Shown piece by piece: positions 1 to 8,300 of a stretch of DNA of 64,000 nucleotides. Origin of the DNA: JAFAZJ01 sp050183765 (GTDB taxonomy: Bacteria > Pseudomonadota > Alphaproteobacteria > Reyranellales > Reyranellaceae); contig JBFXAZ010000009.1 of assembly GCA_050183765.1 (NCBI GenBank), forward strand, positions 1 through 64,000. The letters are read 5' to 3'. Position numbers and translations under genes: made by a program. How positions within the stretch are numbered: position 1 is the stretch's first letter; every line of letters starts with the position of its first letter. Under the pieces are notes generated by a model. That model saw only the letters and a program-made list of their open reading frames with translations. It did not search any database and was not told where the DNA came from.

Positions 1-290
1 CCCTGGAACCCGTAAGCTCTGACGTCATCCTGAGCGCAGCGAAGGATCTTGCGGTTTCGCGGTCATGCGCGGGCACCGTGACCGATGGCACCACCGCAGG
101 GTCCTTCGCTGCGCTCAGGACGACCGGAGCGGGCGCGCCATCCGGCATCACGCGGTGCGCCCTGGAACTCGTGGAAGCTCTGACGTCATCCTGAGCGCAG
201 CGAAGGATCTCGCGGTTTCGCGATCATGCGTGGGCACCGTGACCGACGGCACCACCGCAGGGTCCTTCGCTTCGCTCAGGACGACGGGGA
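1..290. repeat. Tandem pair of ~160-bp intergenic repeats with internal palindromes
   Basis: Two direct copies begin at 1 and about 160 and stay closely similar to about 290. Each holds a long inverted repeat. In copy 1 the 19-base arm tcctgagcgcagcgaagga (28-46) is the exact reverse complement of 102-120. In copy 2 the arms are 189-207 and 263-281 with one mismatch. A third, diverged relative lies at 40046-40149. This looks like a dispersed REP/MITE-like intergenic element. The stop codon of the neighbouring acetyltransferase gene (276-278) falls inside copy 2. The left end may continue outside the window. Confidence 0.75.
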
Positions 291-884
291 TGGACGCACC
301 ATCACGATGCGCGCGCGCGCGTGCGGGCTGCGCTGCACGCCCAGGCGCCGCACTTCCTCGCGATGCGCCGTGCAGAGGTAGCGCGGCATCGCCACGCCGA
401 TCGGCCAGCGCCTGAAGCCGAAGGATTCGTACCAGCGCCGGTTCCAGGGCGCGGTGCCGCTGGTCAGCAGCGTGACGCGCGACGCGGCGATCTTCGCGGC
501 GAAGGCCAGCACGCCGCCGATCATCAATCGCCCGATGCCGCGCCCGGCGGCTTCGTAGCGCATGTAGATGTTCTGCAGCTCCAGCTCGTCGCCCTCGCGC
601 ACGACGATGACGAAGCCCAGCCGCCGGCCGGCCCCGTCGCCGACGATCAGCACGTGGCCGCGTCGCGCCTGGCCGCGAAAGAAGGCGCGGCCGAGATCGC
701 CGGTGCGGAAGCCCGCGCCGAACAGGCGCGCGCCGCTGCGCTTGATGGTGAAGCACTGGCGCCACTCGCCCTCGTCCGGCGCCGCGGTGCGCAGGACGAG
801 ATCGCCGACGATCGCGCGCCGCCGTTCGCCGCGCGGAGCCGGCTCGAACAGCGCCGCGATCGCTTCGGCGTCGCTCAATCGCAC
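276..884 (-). CDS. GNAT family N-acetyltransferase
   Basis: Predicted acetyl-CoA-dependent N-acetyltransferase of about 202 residues; the substrate is not recognisable. The acetyl-CoA-binding motif A is visible as YEAAGRGIGRLMIGG (an R/Q-x-x-G-x-G/A type loop), preceded by the beta strand GFVIVVREGDELELQNIYM and followed by the late NRRWYESFGFRRW segment typical of the fold. There is no ATG at the N-terminus. I chose the GTG at 884-882, which overlaps the stop of the upstream EipB gene by 10 bases and implies translational coupling; a TTG two codons later is an alternative. The last codons and the TGA lie in a dispersed repeat, so the C-terminal tail may have been set by repeat insertion. Confidence 0.7.
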   Translation of the reverse strand: MRLSDAEAIAALFEPAPRGERRRAIVGDLVLRTAAPDEGEWRQCFTIKRSGARLFGAGFRTGDLGRAFFRGQARRGHVLIVGDGAGRRLGFVIVVREGDELELQNIYMRYEAAGRGIGRLMIGGVLAFAAKIAASRVTLLTSGTAPWNRRWYESFGFRRWPIGVAMPRYLCTAHREEVRRLGVQRSPHARARIVMVRPSPSS

Positions 885-1807
885 TTGGGGTTGGGGAACG
901 CCGTGAATTCCTTGACCACGGCCTTCATCTCGATGCCCTCGCGCTTGAAGTTCATGCGCGGGATGACGCCGCTCTCGAACATCTCGTAGACGATCTCGCC
1001 GCGTTCGCCGAGGATTTTGGAGGTCTGCTTCAGCACCCAGCGGCGGCCCTTCAACGGCGCCGGCAGCTCGCGGATCTTGCCGGAGGGTGCCGGCTGGCCC
1101 TTGCCCTTGGGCGCCTTGGGATCGGGCGGCGGCGCGTCCTTCAGGGTGCCGATGGTGGAAATCGGATCGCGGAACGGGGTCGAGGAGGTCAGCTCCACCT
1201 TGAGGTCGACCGGCATCTGGAAGCGCACCAGGTCGACCGTCGAGGCGTACCAGGGGCCGGGGTGGTTGGCGCGCAGCTGCTCGAGAAGCAGGCGGCGGAA
1301 CGTCATCGGCCCGATGGCGCCCGGCGGCAGCGCGACCTCGCGCGGCACCTTGCCGACGCGCACCTGCAACAGACCCTTCTTGTCCGGGCCGCCGAAGAAC
1401 ACCGCGCCCGAGACCGGATCGCCGCGCGAGTTGGCCATGTACTGCGCGCGATAGCCGAGCCGGTCGCCGTCCAGGCTCTCGGTGTAGTTCAGGCGCTCGT
1501 TGTAGATGTTGGCCAGGTCGCTGAACGGCTGGTCGTCGCCACGCTTGCCCTTGATGCCCTTGTCGACGACATAGTACAGCGCCCCGCCGTAGCTCCACGC
1601 CTCGCAGGTGCGGGTCCACGACTCCGAAAGCTGCGCCTCGGCATGGATGTCGCCCGGCGTCTTCTCGATGGTGACGCCGTAGGAGATGGTATAGCCCGAC
1701 ATCTCCACCGGCTTGGGCGGCGCGGGCGCGGGTTGCTGCGCTTGCGCCGTCAGCGCGGCGCCCAGCAGGCCAAAAACGCACCATCCGATCGTACGCCTGA
1801 TCGGCAT
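875..1807 (-). CDS. eipB: EipB-family periplasmic cell-envelope integrity protein (DUF1849)
   Basis: A 310-residue exported protein. The N-terminus MPIRRTIGWCVFGLLGAALTA is a Sec-type signal peptide with probable cleavage after AQA at about residue 23. The mature part resembles EipB (DUF1849): an early SGYTISYGV segment, a Cys at 68 (SESWTRTCEAW) and a Cys at 309 in the last residues (NPKCD). In the family these two positions form a conserved disulfide, and the protein adopts a spiral-like beta barrel in the periplasm that supports envelope integrity. It is read from the same strand as nrdAB, 91 bases after nrdB, and overlaps the downstream acetyltransferase gene. The family call rests on overall pattern and the paired cysteines; the exact role here is inferred. 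Confidence 0.72.
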   Translation of the reverse strand: MPIRRTIGWCVFGLLGAALTAQAQQPAPAPPKPVEMSGYTISYGVTIEKTPGDIHAEAQLSESWTRTCEAWSYGGALYYVVDKGIKGKRGDDQPFSDLANIYNERLNYTESLDGDRLGYRAQYMANSRGDPVSGAVFFGGPDKKGLLQVRVGKVPREVALPPGAIGPMTFRRLLLEQLRANHPGPWYASTVDLVRFQMPVDLKVELTSSTPFRDPISTIGTLKDAPPPDPKAPKGKGQPAPSGKIRELPAPLKGRRWVLKQTSKILGERGEIVYEMFESGVIPRMNFKREGIEMKAVVKEFTAFPNPKCD

Positions 1808-1898
1808 TCGTTGGTCTTCCCGAAGGCGGCGCGGCGGAGGGATGTCGCCGCGGCAACCGCCTGTCAGATGCCACGCATGGACGCGCGGCGCAACGTCG

Positions 1899-2858
1899 TT
1901 ACGCGAACGCCTCCTCCCAGGTGCCCCGGGTCGAGGCCTTGGAGTATTCGGTCGCGCGGTTCTCGAAGAAATTGGTGTGCTCGACGGCGTTGAGCATGGC
2001 GTCGATCCACGGCAGCGGGTTCTTCTCGCTGCGGAAGATCGGCTGCAGGCCGAGCTGGTTCAGGCGGCGGTCGGCGATGAAGCGGATGTATTTCTTCACA
2101 TCCTCTGCCGTCATGCCCTCGACGCCGCCCATCTCGAAGGCGAGATCGATGAAGGCGTCCTCGTGGTCGACGATGGTGGCGCAGGCGACGTAGAGCTCGC
2201 GGCGCAGCTCCTCGGTCCAGATCTCGGGGTTCTCCGAGATGAAGGTGCGGAACAGGCGGATCATCGAGTTGCAGTGCAGCGTCTCGTCGCGCACCGACCA
2301 CGAGACGATCTGGCCCATGCCCTTCATCTTGTTGAAGCGCGGGAAGTTCAGCAGCATGGCGAAGGAGGCGAAGAGCTGCAGGCCCTCGGTGAAGGCGCCG
2401 AACACCGCCAGCGTCTTGGCGATGTCCTCCTTCGAATCGACGTTGAAGCCCTGCATGTAGTCGTACTTGTCCTTCATCTCCTTGTAGCGGAGGAAGGCCG
2501 AGTACTCGCTCTCGGGCATGCCGATGGTGTCGAGCAGATGGCTGTAGGCGGCGATGTGCACCGTCTCCATCGCCGAGAAGGCCGACAGCATCATCTGCAC
2601 TTCGGTGGGTTTGAAGACCCGCGCGTAGTGCTTCATGTAGCAGTTGTTCACCTCGACGTCGGCCTGGGTGAAGAAGCGGAAGATCTGCGTCAGCAGGTGC
2701 CGCTCGGACTCGCTCAGCTTGTTGCGCCAGTCCTTGACGTCATCGGCCAGCGGCACCTCCTCCGGCAGCCAGTGGATGCGCTGCTGGGTGTGCCAGGCGT
2801 CGTAGGCCCAGGGATAATGGAATGGCTTGTAGATAGGCTTGGCGTCGAGCAGGGACAT
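1899..2858 (-). CDS. nrdB: Ribonucleoside-diphosphate reductase subunit beta
   Basis: Radical-generating R2 subunit of class I ribonucleotide reductase (319 residues), which houses the di-metal centre and passes the radical to NrdA for NDP reduction in the cytoplasm. The carboxylate/histidine ligands are all visible: Asp in FTQADVEV, then 31 residues later Glu and His in METVHIAAY, Glu in GAFTEGLQLF, and Glu and His in VRDETLHCNS. The Tyr four residues after the first ligand His is the position of the stable radical (Tyr122 in E. coli), so a tyrosyl-radical enzyme is expected. The C-terminal acidic and aromatic tail needed for NrdA docking is present. No ATP-cone is fused to it. It follows nrdA with a 93-base gap that holds a strong hairpin. 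Confidence 0.95.
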   Translation of the reverse strand: MSLLDAKPIYKPFHYPWAYDAWHTQQRIHWLPEEVPLADDVKDWRNKLSESERHLLTQIFRFFTQADVEVNNCYMKHYARVFKPTEVQMMLSAFSAMETVHIAAYSHLLDTIGMPESEYSAFLRYKEMKDKYDYMQGFNVDSKEDIAKTLAVFGAFTEGLQLFASFAMLLNFPRFNKMKGMGQIVSWSVRDETLHCNSMIRLFRTFISENPEIWTEELRRELYVACATIVDHEDAFIDLAFEMGGVEGMTAEDVKKYIRFIADRRLNQLGLQPIFRSEKNPLPWIDAMLNAVEHTNFFENRATEYSKASTRGTWEEAFA

Positions 2859-2896
2859 GGCGGCGGCCGATGCGAACGGAGTGCTGTGAACCGGAC

Positions 2897-2932
2897 CGCG
2901 CCGCCGTCCCTCAGCCGAGAGACGGCGGCGCG
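2897..2932 (-). promoter_or_regulatory. Hairpin in the nrdA-nrdB intercistronic gap
   Basis: Perfect 12-base GC arms (2897-2908 and 2921-2932) around a 12-base loop, between the nrdA stop and the nrdB start. On the minus-strand transcript there is no following U-run, so this is more likely a processing, stability or partial attenuation hairpin that sets the NrdA:NrdB ratio than a full terminator. The structure is seen directly; its role is inferred. Confidence 0.4.
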
Positions 2933-2951
2933 ACCGAAAGGGATCGGGGCC

Positions 2952-4826
2952 TCATTGGCAGGCGAGGCATTCCTCGTAGTTGTTGCTGTTCTCTTGGGAG
3001 GCCATGGCGGCCAGCGGCAGGTCCGAGGGGGCGTCGGCGCCGTTCTTCTTGTAGTCGGGGGGCATCGTGACCGAGGAACCGGCGATGTCCGACGACACCG
3101 CCTCCGCGCGCTGGATGCTCAGCGAGCGGCAGTAGTAGAGCGTCTTCACGCCGCGCTTCCACGCCATCATGTGGATCTGGTGGAGGTCGCGCTTGTGCAC
3201 GTCGCCGGGCAGGAAGATGTTGAGCGACTGCGACTGGCAGATATAGGGCGTGCGGTCGGCGGCGTGCTCGACCAGCCAGCGCTGATCGAGCTCGAAGGCG
3301 GTCTTGAACACCGCCTTCTCGTGATCGTCGAAGAAGTCGAGATGCTGCACCGAGCCCTGGTTCAGGGTGATCGACGTCCACGTTTCCTCGTCGTCGCGGC
3401 CCTTCAGCGCCAGCACCTTCTGCAGGTACGGATTGCGCACGCTGAACGAGCCGCTGAGCGTCTTGTGCATGAAGACGTTGGCCGCCACCGGCTCGATGCC
3501 GGGCGAAGCGCCGCCGCAGATGATCGAGATCGACGCCGTCGGCGCGATCGCGAGCTTGTTGGAGAAGCGCTCCTTGATGCCGAAATCGGCGGCGTCTGGA
3601 CAGGCGCCGCGCTCCTCGGCCAGCTTGACCGAGGCGGCGTCGCAGCCGGCCCTGATGTGCTTGAACATCTTCTTGTTCCACACCTTGGCCATCACCGACT
3701 CGAGCGGGATGTTGTTGGCCTGCAGGAAGGAGTGGAAGCCCATCACGCCCAGCCCGACGCTGCGCTCGCGCATCGCCGAGTAGGTGGCGCGCTGGAAGTC
3801 GCTGCCGGCGTCCTCGATGAAGCCCTGCAGCACGTTGTCGAGGAAGCGCATGACGTCCTCGACGAACATCGGATGCTCGTGCCACTCGAAATAGGTTTCG
3901 AGGTTCAGCGACGAGAGGCAGCACACCGCGGTGCGCTCCTTGCCGTACTTGTCGATGCCGGTGGGCAGCGTGATCTCGCTGCACAGATTCGACGTCTTGA
4001 CCTGCAGGCCGGCCAGCTTCTGGTGCTCGGGCAGGTTCTTGTTCACGTGGTCGATGAAGATGATGTAGGGCTCGCCGGTCTCGATGCGCGCCTGCAGGAT
4101 GCGGATCCACAGGTGGCGCGCCGAGATCTTGCGCAGCGGCGCGCCGTCCTTGGGCGAGGTCAGCGCCCATTCCTCGTCGTTCTCGACCGCGCGCATGAAG
4201 GCGTCGGGGATGAGGATGCCGTGGTGCAGGTTCAGCGCCTTGCGGTTGGGATCGCCGCCATTGGCGCGGCGAATCTCGATGAACTCCTCGATCTCGGGAT
4301 GGCTGACCGGGATATAGACGGCGGCCGAGCCGCGGCGCAGCGAGCCCTGCGAGATCGCCAGGGTCAGTGAATCCATGACGCGGATGAAGGGCACGACGCC
4401 GGACGTCTTGCCGTTCATGCCGACCTTCTCGCCGATCGAGCGCAAATTGCCCCAGTAGGAGCCGATGCCGCCGCCGCGCGCCGCCAGCCAGACGTTCTCG
4501 TTCCACAGCTTGACGATGCCCTCGAGCGAATCGTCGGATTCGTTGAGGAAGCAGGAGATCGGCAGGCCGCGTTTGGTGCCGCCGTTGCTGAGCACCGGCG
4601 TCGCCGGCATGAACCACAGGTTGGAGATGTAGTCGTACAGGCGCTGGGCATGCGCGTCGTCGTCGGCGTAGGCCGAAGCCACGCGCGCGAACAGATCCTG
4701 GTAGCTTTCACCCGGCAGCAGATAGCGATCCGACAGGGTCGCCTTGCCGAACGGGGTCAGCTTGTCGTCCCGCGACCGATCGATCACCACCCGGCCGCCG
4801 CTCTGAACTTGCACTACATCAAACAC
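2952..4826 (-). CDS. nrdA: Ribonucleoside-diphosphate reductase subunit alpha (no N-terminal ATP-cone)
   Basis: Catalytic large subunit of class I ribonucleotide reductase, 624 residues. The active-site cysteines are recognisable: GLPISCFLN, the radical-site Cys in TSNLCSEITLP, and AVCCLSSLNL. The C-terminal thiol-exchange pair is YEECLACQ. It is about 130 residues shorter than E. coli NrdA because the N-terminal ATP-cone is absent: the catalytic core (YDYISNLWFMPATPVLSNGG) begins within 90 residues. The overall activity switch by dATP that the cone provides should therefore be missing or work differently. The first in-frame start is GTG at 4826, with a G-run about seven bases upstream; a second GTG lies four codons in. 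nrdB follows in the same operon. Confidence 0.93.
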   Translation of the reverse strand: MFDVVQVQSGGRVVIDRSRDDKLTPFGKATLSDRYLLPGESYQDLFARVASAYADDDAHAQRLYDYISNLWFMPATPVLSNGGTKRGLPISCFLNESDDSLEGIVKLWNENVWLAARGGGIGSYWGNLRSIGEKVGMNGKTSGVVPFIRVMDSLTLAISQGSLRRGSAAVYIPVSHPEIEEFIEIRRANGGDPNRKALNLHHGILIPDAFMRAVENDEEWALTSPKDGAPLRKISARHLWIRILQARIETGEPYIIFIDHVNKNLPEHQKLAGLQVKTSNLCSEITLPTGIDKYGKERTAVCCLSSLNLETYFEWHEHPMFVEDVMRFLDNVLQGFIEDAGSDFQRATYSAMRERSVGLGVMGFHSFLQANNIPLESVMAKVWNKKMFKHIRAGCDAASVKLAEERGACPDAADFGIKERFSNKLAIAPTASISIICGGASPGIEPVAANVFMHKTLSGSFSVRNPYLQKVLALKGRDDEETWTSITLNQGSVQHLDFFDDHEKAVFKTAFELDQRWLVEHAADRTPYICQSQSLNIFLPGDVHKRDLHQIHMMAWKRGVKTLYYCRSLSIQRAEAVSSDIAGSSVTMPPDYKKNGADAPSDLPLAAMASQENSNNYEECLACQ

Positions 4827-5300
4827 TTGGCGCCCCCGTTCGTCTTCTTTCCACAGCTGTGGACAGGACAGTTTGTGGGTTTTTGCTACATCTTGAGTGG
4901 TTGGGCTGCCCAGCCACTATTAGTCGATGATACCCCCGCCTCCCGATGTGTCACGGCGAATCTTATTCCTCTGATGTGAATCGCAAAAAAATACCCATAA
5001 TCAATTGAATTTATTCTCTGAAATGGCCCTTGAAATTACGTTTCGCGAAGCCTCTTGGCATCATGTTGCGGCGCACATAAAAAAAGAACAAAACGCGCTC
5101 TCGTAGGCATTTCCTATGTCGGCAACCAGATTGTCAAGATTTCCGCGCTTCGTCTGCCGTGACTTCGGCTAAGCCATTGCCGCTCAAGGAAAAATGATCC
5201 CCAAGACTATCCCCAGGCCGCGGGGACCCTCCCGTCGCCTTGATCGAGGTGCAATATTGCCAAGGTAGGAGCCCAACGATGGCTTCGACGGAGGCGCGCC
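4827..5300. promoter_or_regulatory. AT-rich divergent control region between nrdA and the glutamate dehydrogenase gene
   Basis: A 474-base gap without a convincing gene. It is far richer in A and T (especially 4970-5110) than the surrounding DNA and must carry the promoters of nrdAB (leftward) and the NAD-glutamate dehydrogenase gene (rightward). A perfect 14-base palindrome, tccacagctgtgga, sits at 4850-4863, 24 bases before the nrdA start. Its halves resemble DnaA-box ends, but it could equally be an operator. A leftward TTGACA hexamer is the reverse complement of 5132-5137, with a poor -10 at short spacing. A 27-codon ATG frame (5023-5106) has no ribosome-binding site and was not called. 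Confidence 0.45.
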
Positions 5301-8300
5301 ATGGACGTTCGCTCATCGCCGACCGACCCGGCGATCGCCTCGACACTCGAAGCGGTGGCCGATCTGGCGCGCACGCGCGCGGCCGATCGCGGCCTCGACC
5401 CCGACATGGCCGCCATCCTCACGCGCACGCTCTATGGCGGGCTCTCGGCGGACGATCTCGTCGCCGCGCCGATCGCCGATCGTGCCGCCGCGGCCCTGAG
5501 CGTGCTCGACTTCGCGGGCCAGCGTGCCGCCGACGAGGCCAAGGTGCGGGTCTACGTCCCGACGCCTGCGCAGCACGGCTACGGCGCGAGCCACAGCGTC
5601 GTGGAGATCGTCAACGACGACATGCCGTTCCTGGTGGACTCGGTGACCATCGAGATCGTCCGGCGCGAGCTGGCGGTGCGGCTGCTGGCGCATCCGGTGA
5701 TCGGCGCGCGGCGAGACGAGGCCGGCCGCCTGACCGCGATCGGCGACGACGGCCGGCGCGAATCGGTGATGCGCATCGAGATCGACCACACCGTCGAGCC
5801 CGAAGCGCTGGCGGACGGCTTGCGCGTGGCGCTGTCGGAAGTGCGGCTGGCGGTGAGCGACTGGCGCGGGATGCGCGAGGACGCGCTCGACGCGGCGCGC
5901 GCGCTCGGCGCCGCGGCCGGCCGCGGTAGCGAGCCGGAGGCGCTGGAGGAGGCCGCCGCCTTCCTGCGCTGGGCCGAGGACAACCATTTCACCTTCCTCG
6001 GCCACCGCCGGTATCGCTACGACGCGAGCGGCATGCGCACGCCGATCGAGGGATCCGGCCGGGGCATCCTGCGCGATCCCGCCGTGCGCATGCTCGATCC
6101 GCATCCCACCAGCGACGCGGCGCTGGCGCGCTTCGCGACGTCGCCCGAGCCCATGCTCCTGCTCAAGAGCGACCGCCCTTCGCGCGTGCATCGCGCCGGC
6201 GCGATGGACGTGATCGTCGTCAAGACCTACGACGAGGGCGGCAAGGTCAGCGGCGAGCGGCGCTTCTGCGGCCTGTTCACCTCGTCGGCCTATCACGCCT
6301 CGCCGCGCGAGATCCCGCTGCTGCGACGCAAGGTGGCGCGCATGCTGGCGCGCGCCGGGTTCGATCCCGCCAGCCATGACGGCAAGACGCTGCTCAACAT
6401 TCTCGAGACGCACCCGCGCGACGAGATGTTCCAGAGCGACGACGACACGCTCTATTCGATCGCCACGGGCGTGCTGCAGCTGCAGGAGCGCCAGCACGTC
6501 GCGCTGTTCACCCGCCGCGACGCGGCCGCGCGCTTCGTCTCCTGCCTCGTCTACGCGCCGCGCGATCGCTACGACAGCGATCTGCGCCGGCGCTTCATGG
6601 CGACGCTGGAAGACGCCTATGACGGCGTGGTCGCCAGCTACTCGGTGGCGATGGGCGACGAATCGGTGCTGGCGCGCGTGCTGTTCATCGTGCGGCCGCG
6701 CCATCCCGAGGCGCCGCTGCCCGACGACGCGGCGGTCGAGCGGCAGCTCGCCGACGTGGCGCGCACATGGGCCGACCGGCTGCGCGATTCGCTCACCGAG
6801 CGCTACGGCGAGATCGAGGCGCGCAAGCTGGCGCGGCGCTTCGGCGCCGCCTTCCCCGCCGGCTATCGCGAGGCGTTCGACGGCGCCACGGCGGCGCGCG
6901 ACCTGGTGCACATCTCGGCGGCGCTCAGCGAGAAGCCGCTGGGCATCGAGCTCTATCGCCGCGCCGACCAGAAGAAGGGCGCGCTGGGCCTGAAGCTGTT
7001 CAACACCGGCGCACCCATCGCGCTGTCCGACGTGCTGCCGATCCTCGAGAACATGGATCTGCGGGTGATGACCGAGACGCCCTACCGCATCGTCGTGCCG
7101 GGCGAGGACGGCGGCGAGGTGTGGCTGCACGATTTCGGGCTGGAGTTCGACGCCGGCCGCAAGATCGATCCCGCCGAAGCCGGTGACGATTTCGAGACGG
7201 CGCTGGGCGAGGTCTGGACCGGCGCGATGGAAAACGACGGCATGAACCGCCTCGTGCTGCGCGCCGGGCTGGACGCGCGCGACGTGACGGTGCTGCGCGC
7301 CTATGCCCGCTTCCTGCGCCAGGCCGGCATCGCCTTCAGCCAGGCCTACATGGAGGGCACGCTCGCGGCCCATCCCGACATCGCGGCCGACCTGGTGGGG
7401 CTGTTCCACGCCCGGCTCGATCCCGGCCTGGGCGAGGCGGACGCGCCCAGGCGGATCAGCGCGGTCGATGCCGTGCGCGATTCGATCCATGCGGCGCTCG
7501 AGCAGGTCACCAGCCTCGACGAGGACCGCATCCTGCGCCGCCTGCTGAGCGCGGTGAACGCCACCCTGCGCACCAATTTCTGGCGGGCGGCGGATGACGG
7601 CGGGCCCAAGTCCTTCCTGTCGCTGAAGATCGACAGCCGCGCACTCGACGAATTGCCGGCGCCCCGGCCGCTGGTCGAGATCTTCGTCTACAGCCCGCGC
7701 GTCGAGGGCGTGCATCTGCGCGGCGGCCGCGTCGCGCGCGGCGGCATCCGCTGGTCGGACCGGCGCGAGGATTTCCGCACCGAGATCCTCGGCCTGATGA
7801 AGGCACAGATGGTGAAGAACGCCGTCATCGTGCCGGTGGGTTCCAAGGGCGGCTTCTTCTGCAAGCGCATGCCGGCGGGCGGCACGCGCGAGCAGATCCA
7901 GGCCGAAGGCATCGCGTGCTACAAGACTCTGATCCGCGGCATGCTCGACGTCACCGACAATCTCGACGCCGACGGCGCGGTCGAGCCGCCGCCCGAGGTG
8001 GTGCGCCACGACGGCGACGATCCCTATCTCGTGGTCGCGGCCGACAAGGGCACGGCGACCTTCTCCGACATCGCCAACGACGTGTCGGCGGAATACGACT
8101 TCTGGCTGGGCGACGCTTTCGCCTCCGGTGGATCGGCCGGCTACGACCACAAGAAGATGGGCATCACGGCGCGTGGCGCGTGGGAGAACGTCAAGCGTCA
8201 CTTCCGCGAGCTTGGCGTCGACATCCAAGAAACGGATTTCACCGCCGTGGGCGTCGGCGACATGTCCGGCGACGTGTTCGGCAACGGCATGCTGCGGTCG

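Noticed and set aside
24..285. A CRISPR-like pattern from the repeated palindromes at the left edge
   Set aside because: Only two copies, about 160 bases apart, with conserved interiors in place of unique spacers.
1713..4370. An 885-residue open frame on the plus strand opposite nrdAB
   Set aside because: It is a shadow frame of low-complexity composition, while the opposite strand carries every NrdA and NrdB catalytic motif.
5077..5100. A possible LexA-type box (GAAC-N7-GCTC) in the AT-rich region
   Set aside because: Only the first half site matches GAAC-N7-GAAC; two mismatches in the second half.
5023..5106. A 27-codon ATG frame (MALEITFREASWHHV...) in the nrdA upstream region
   Set aside because: No ribosome-binding site, no recognisable pattern and too short to support.
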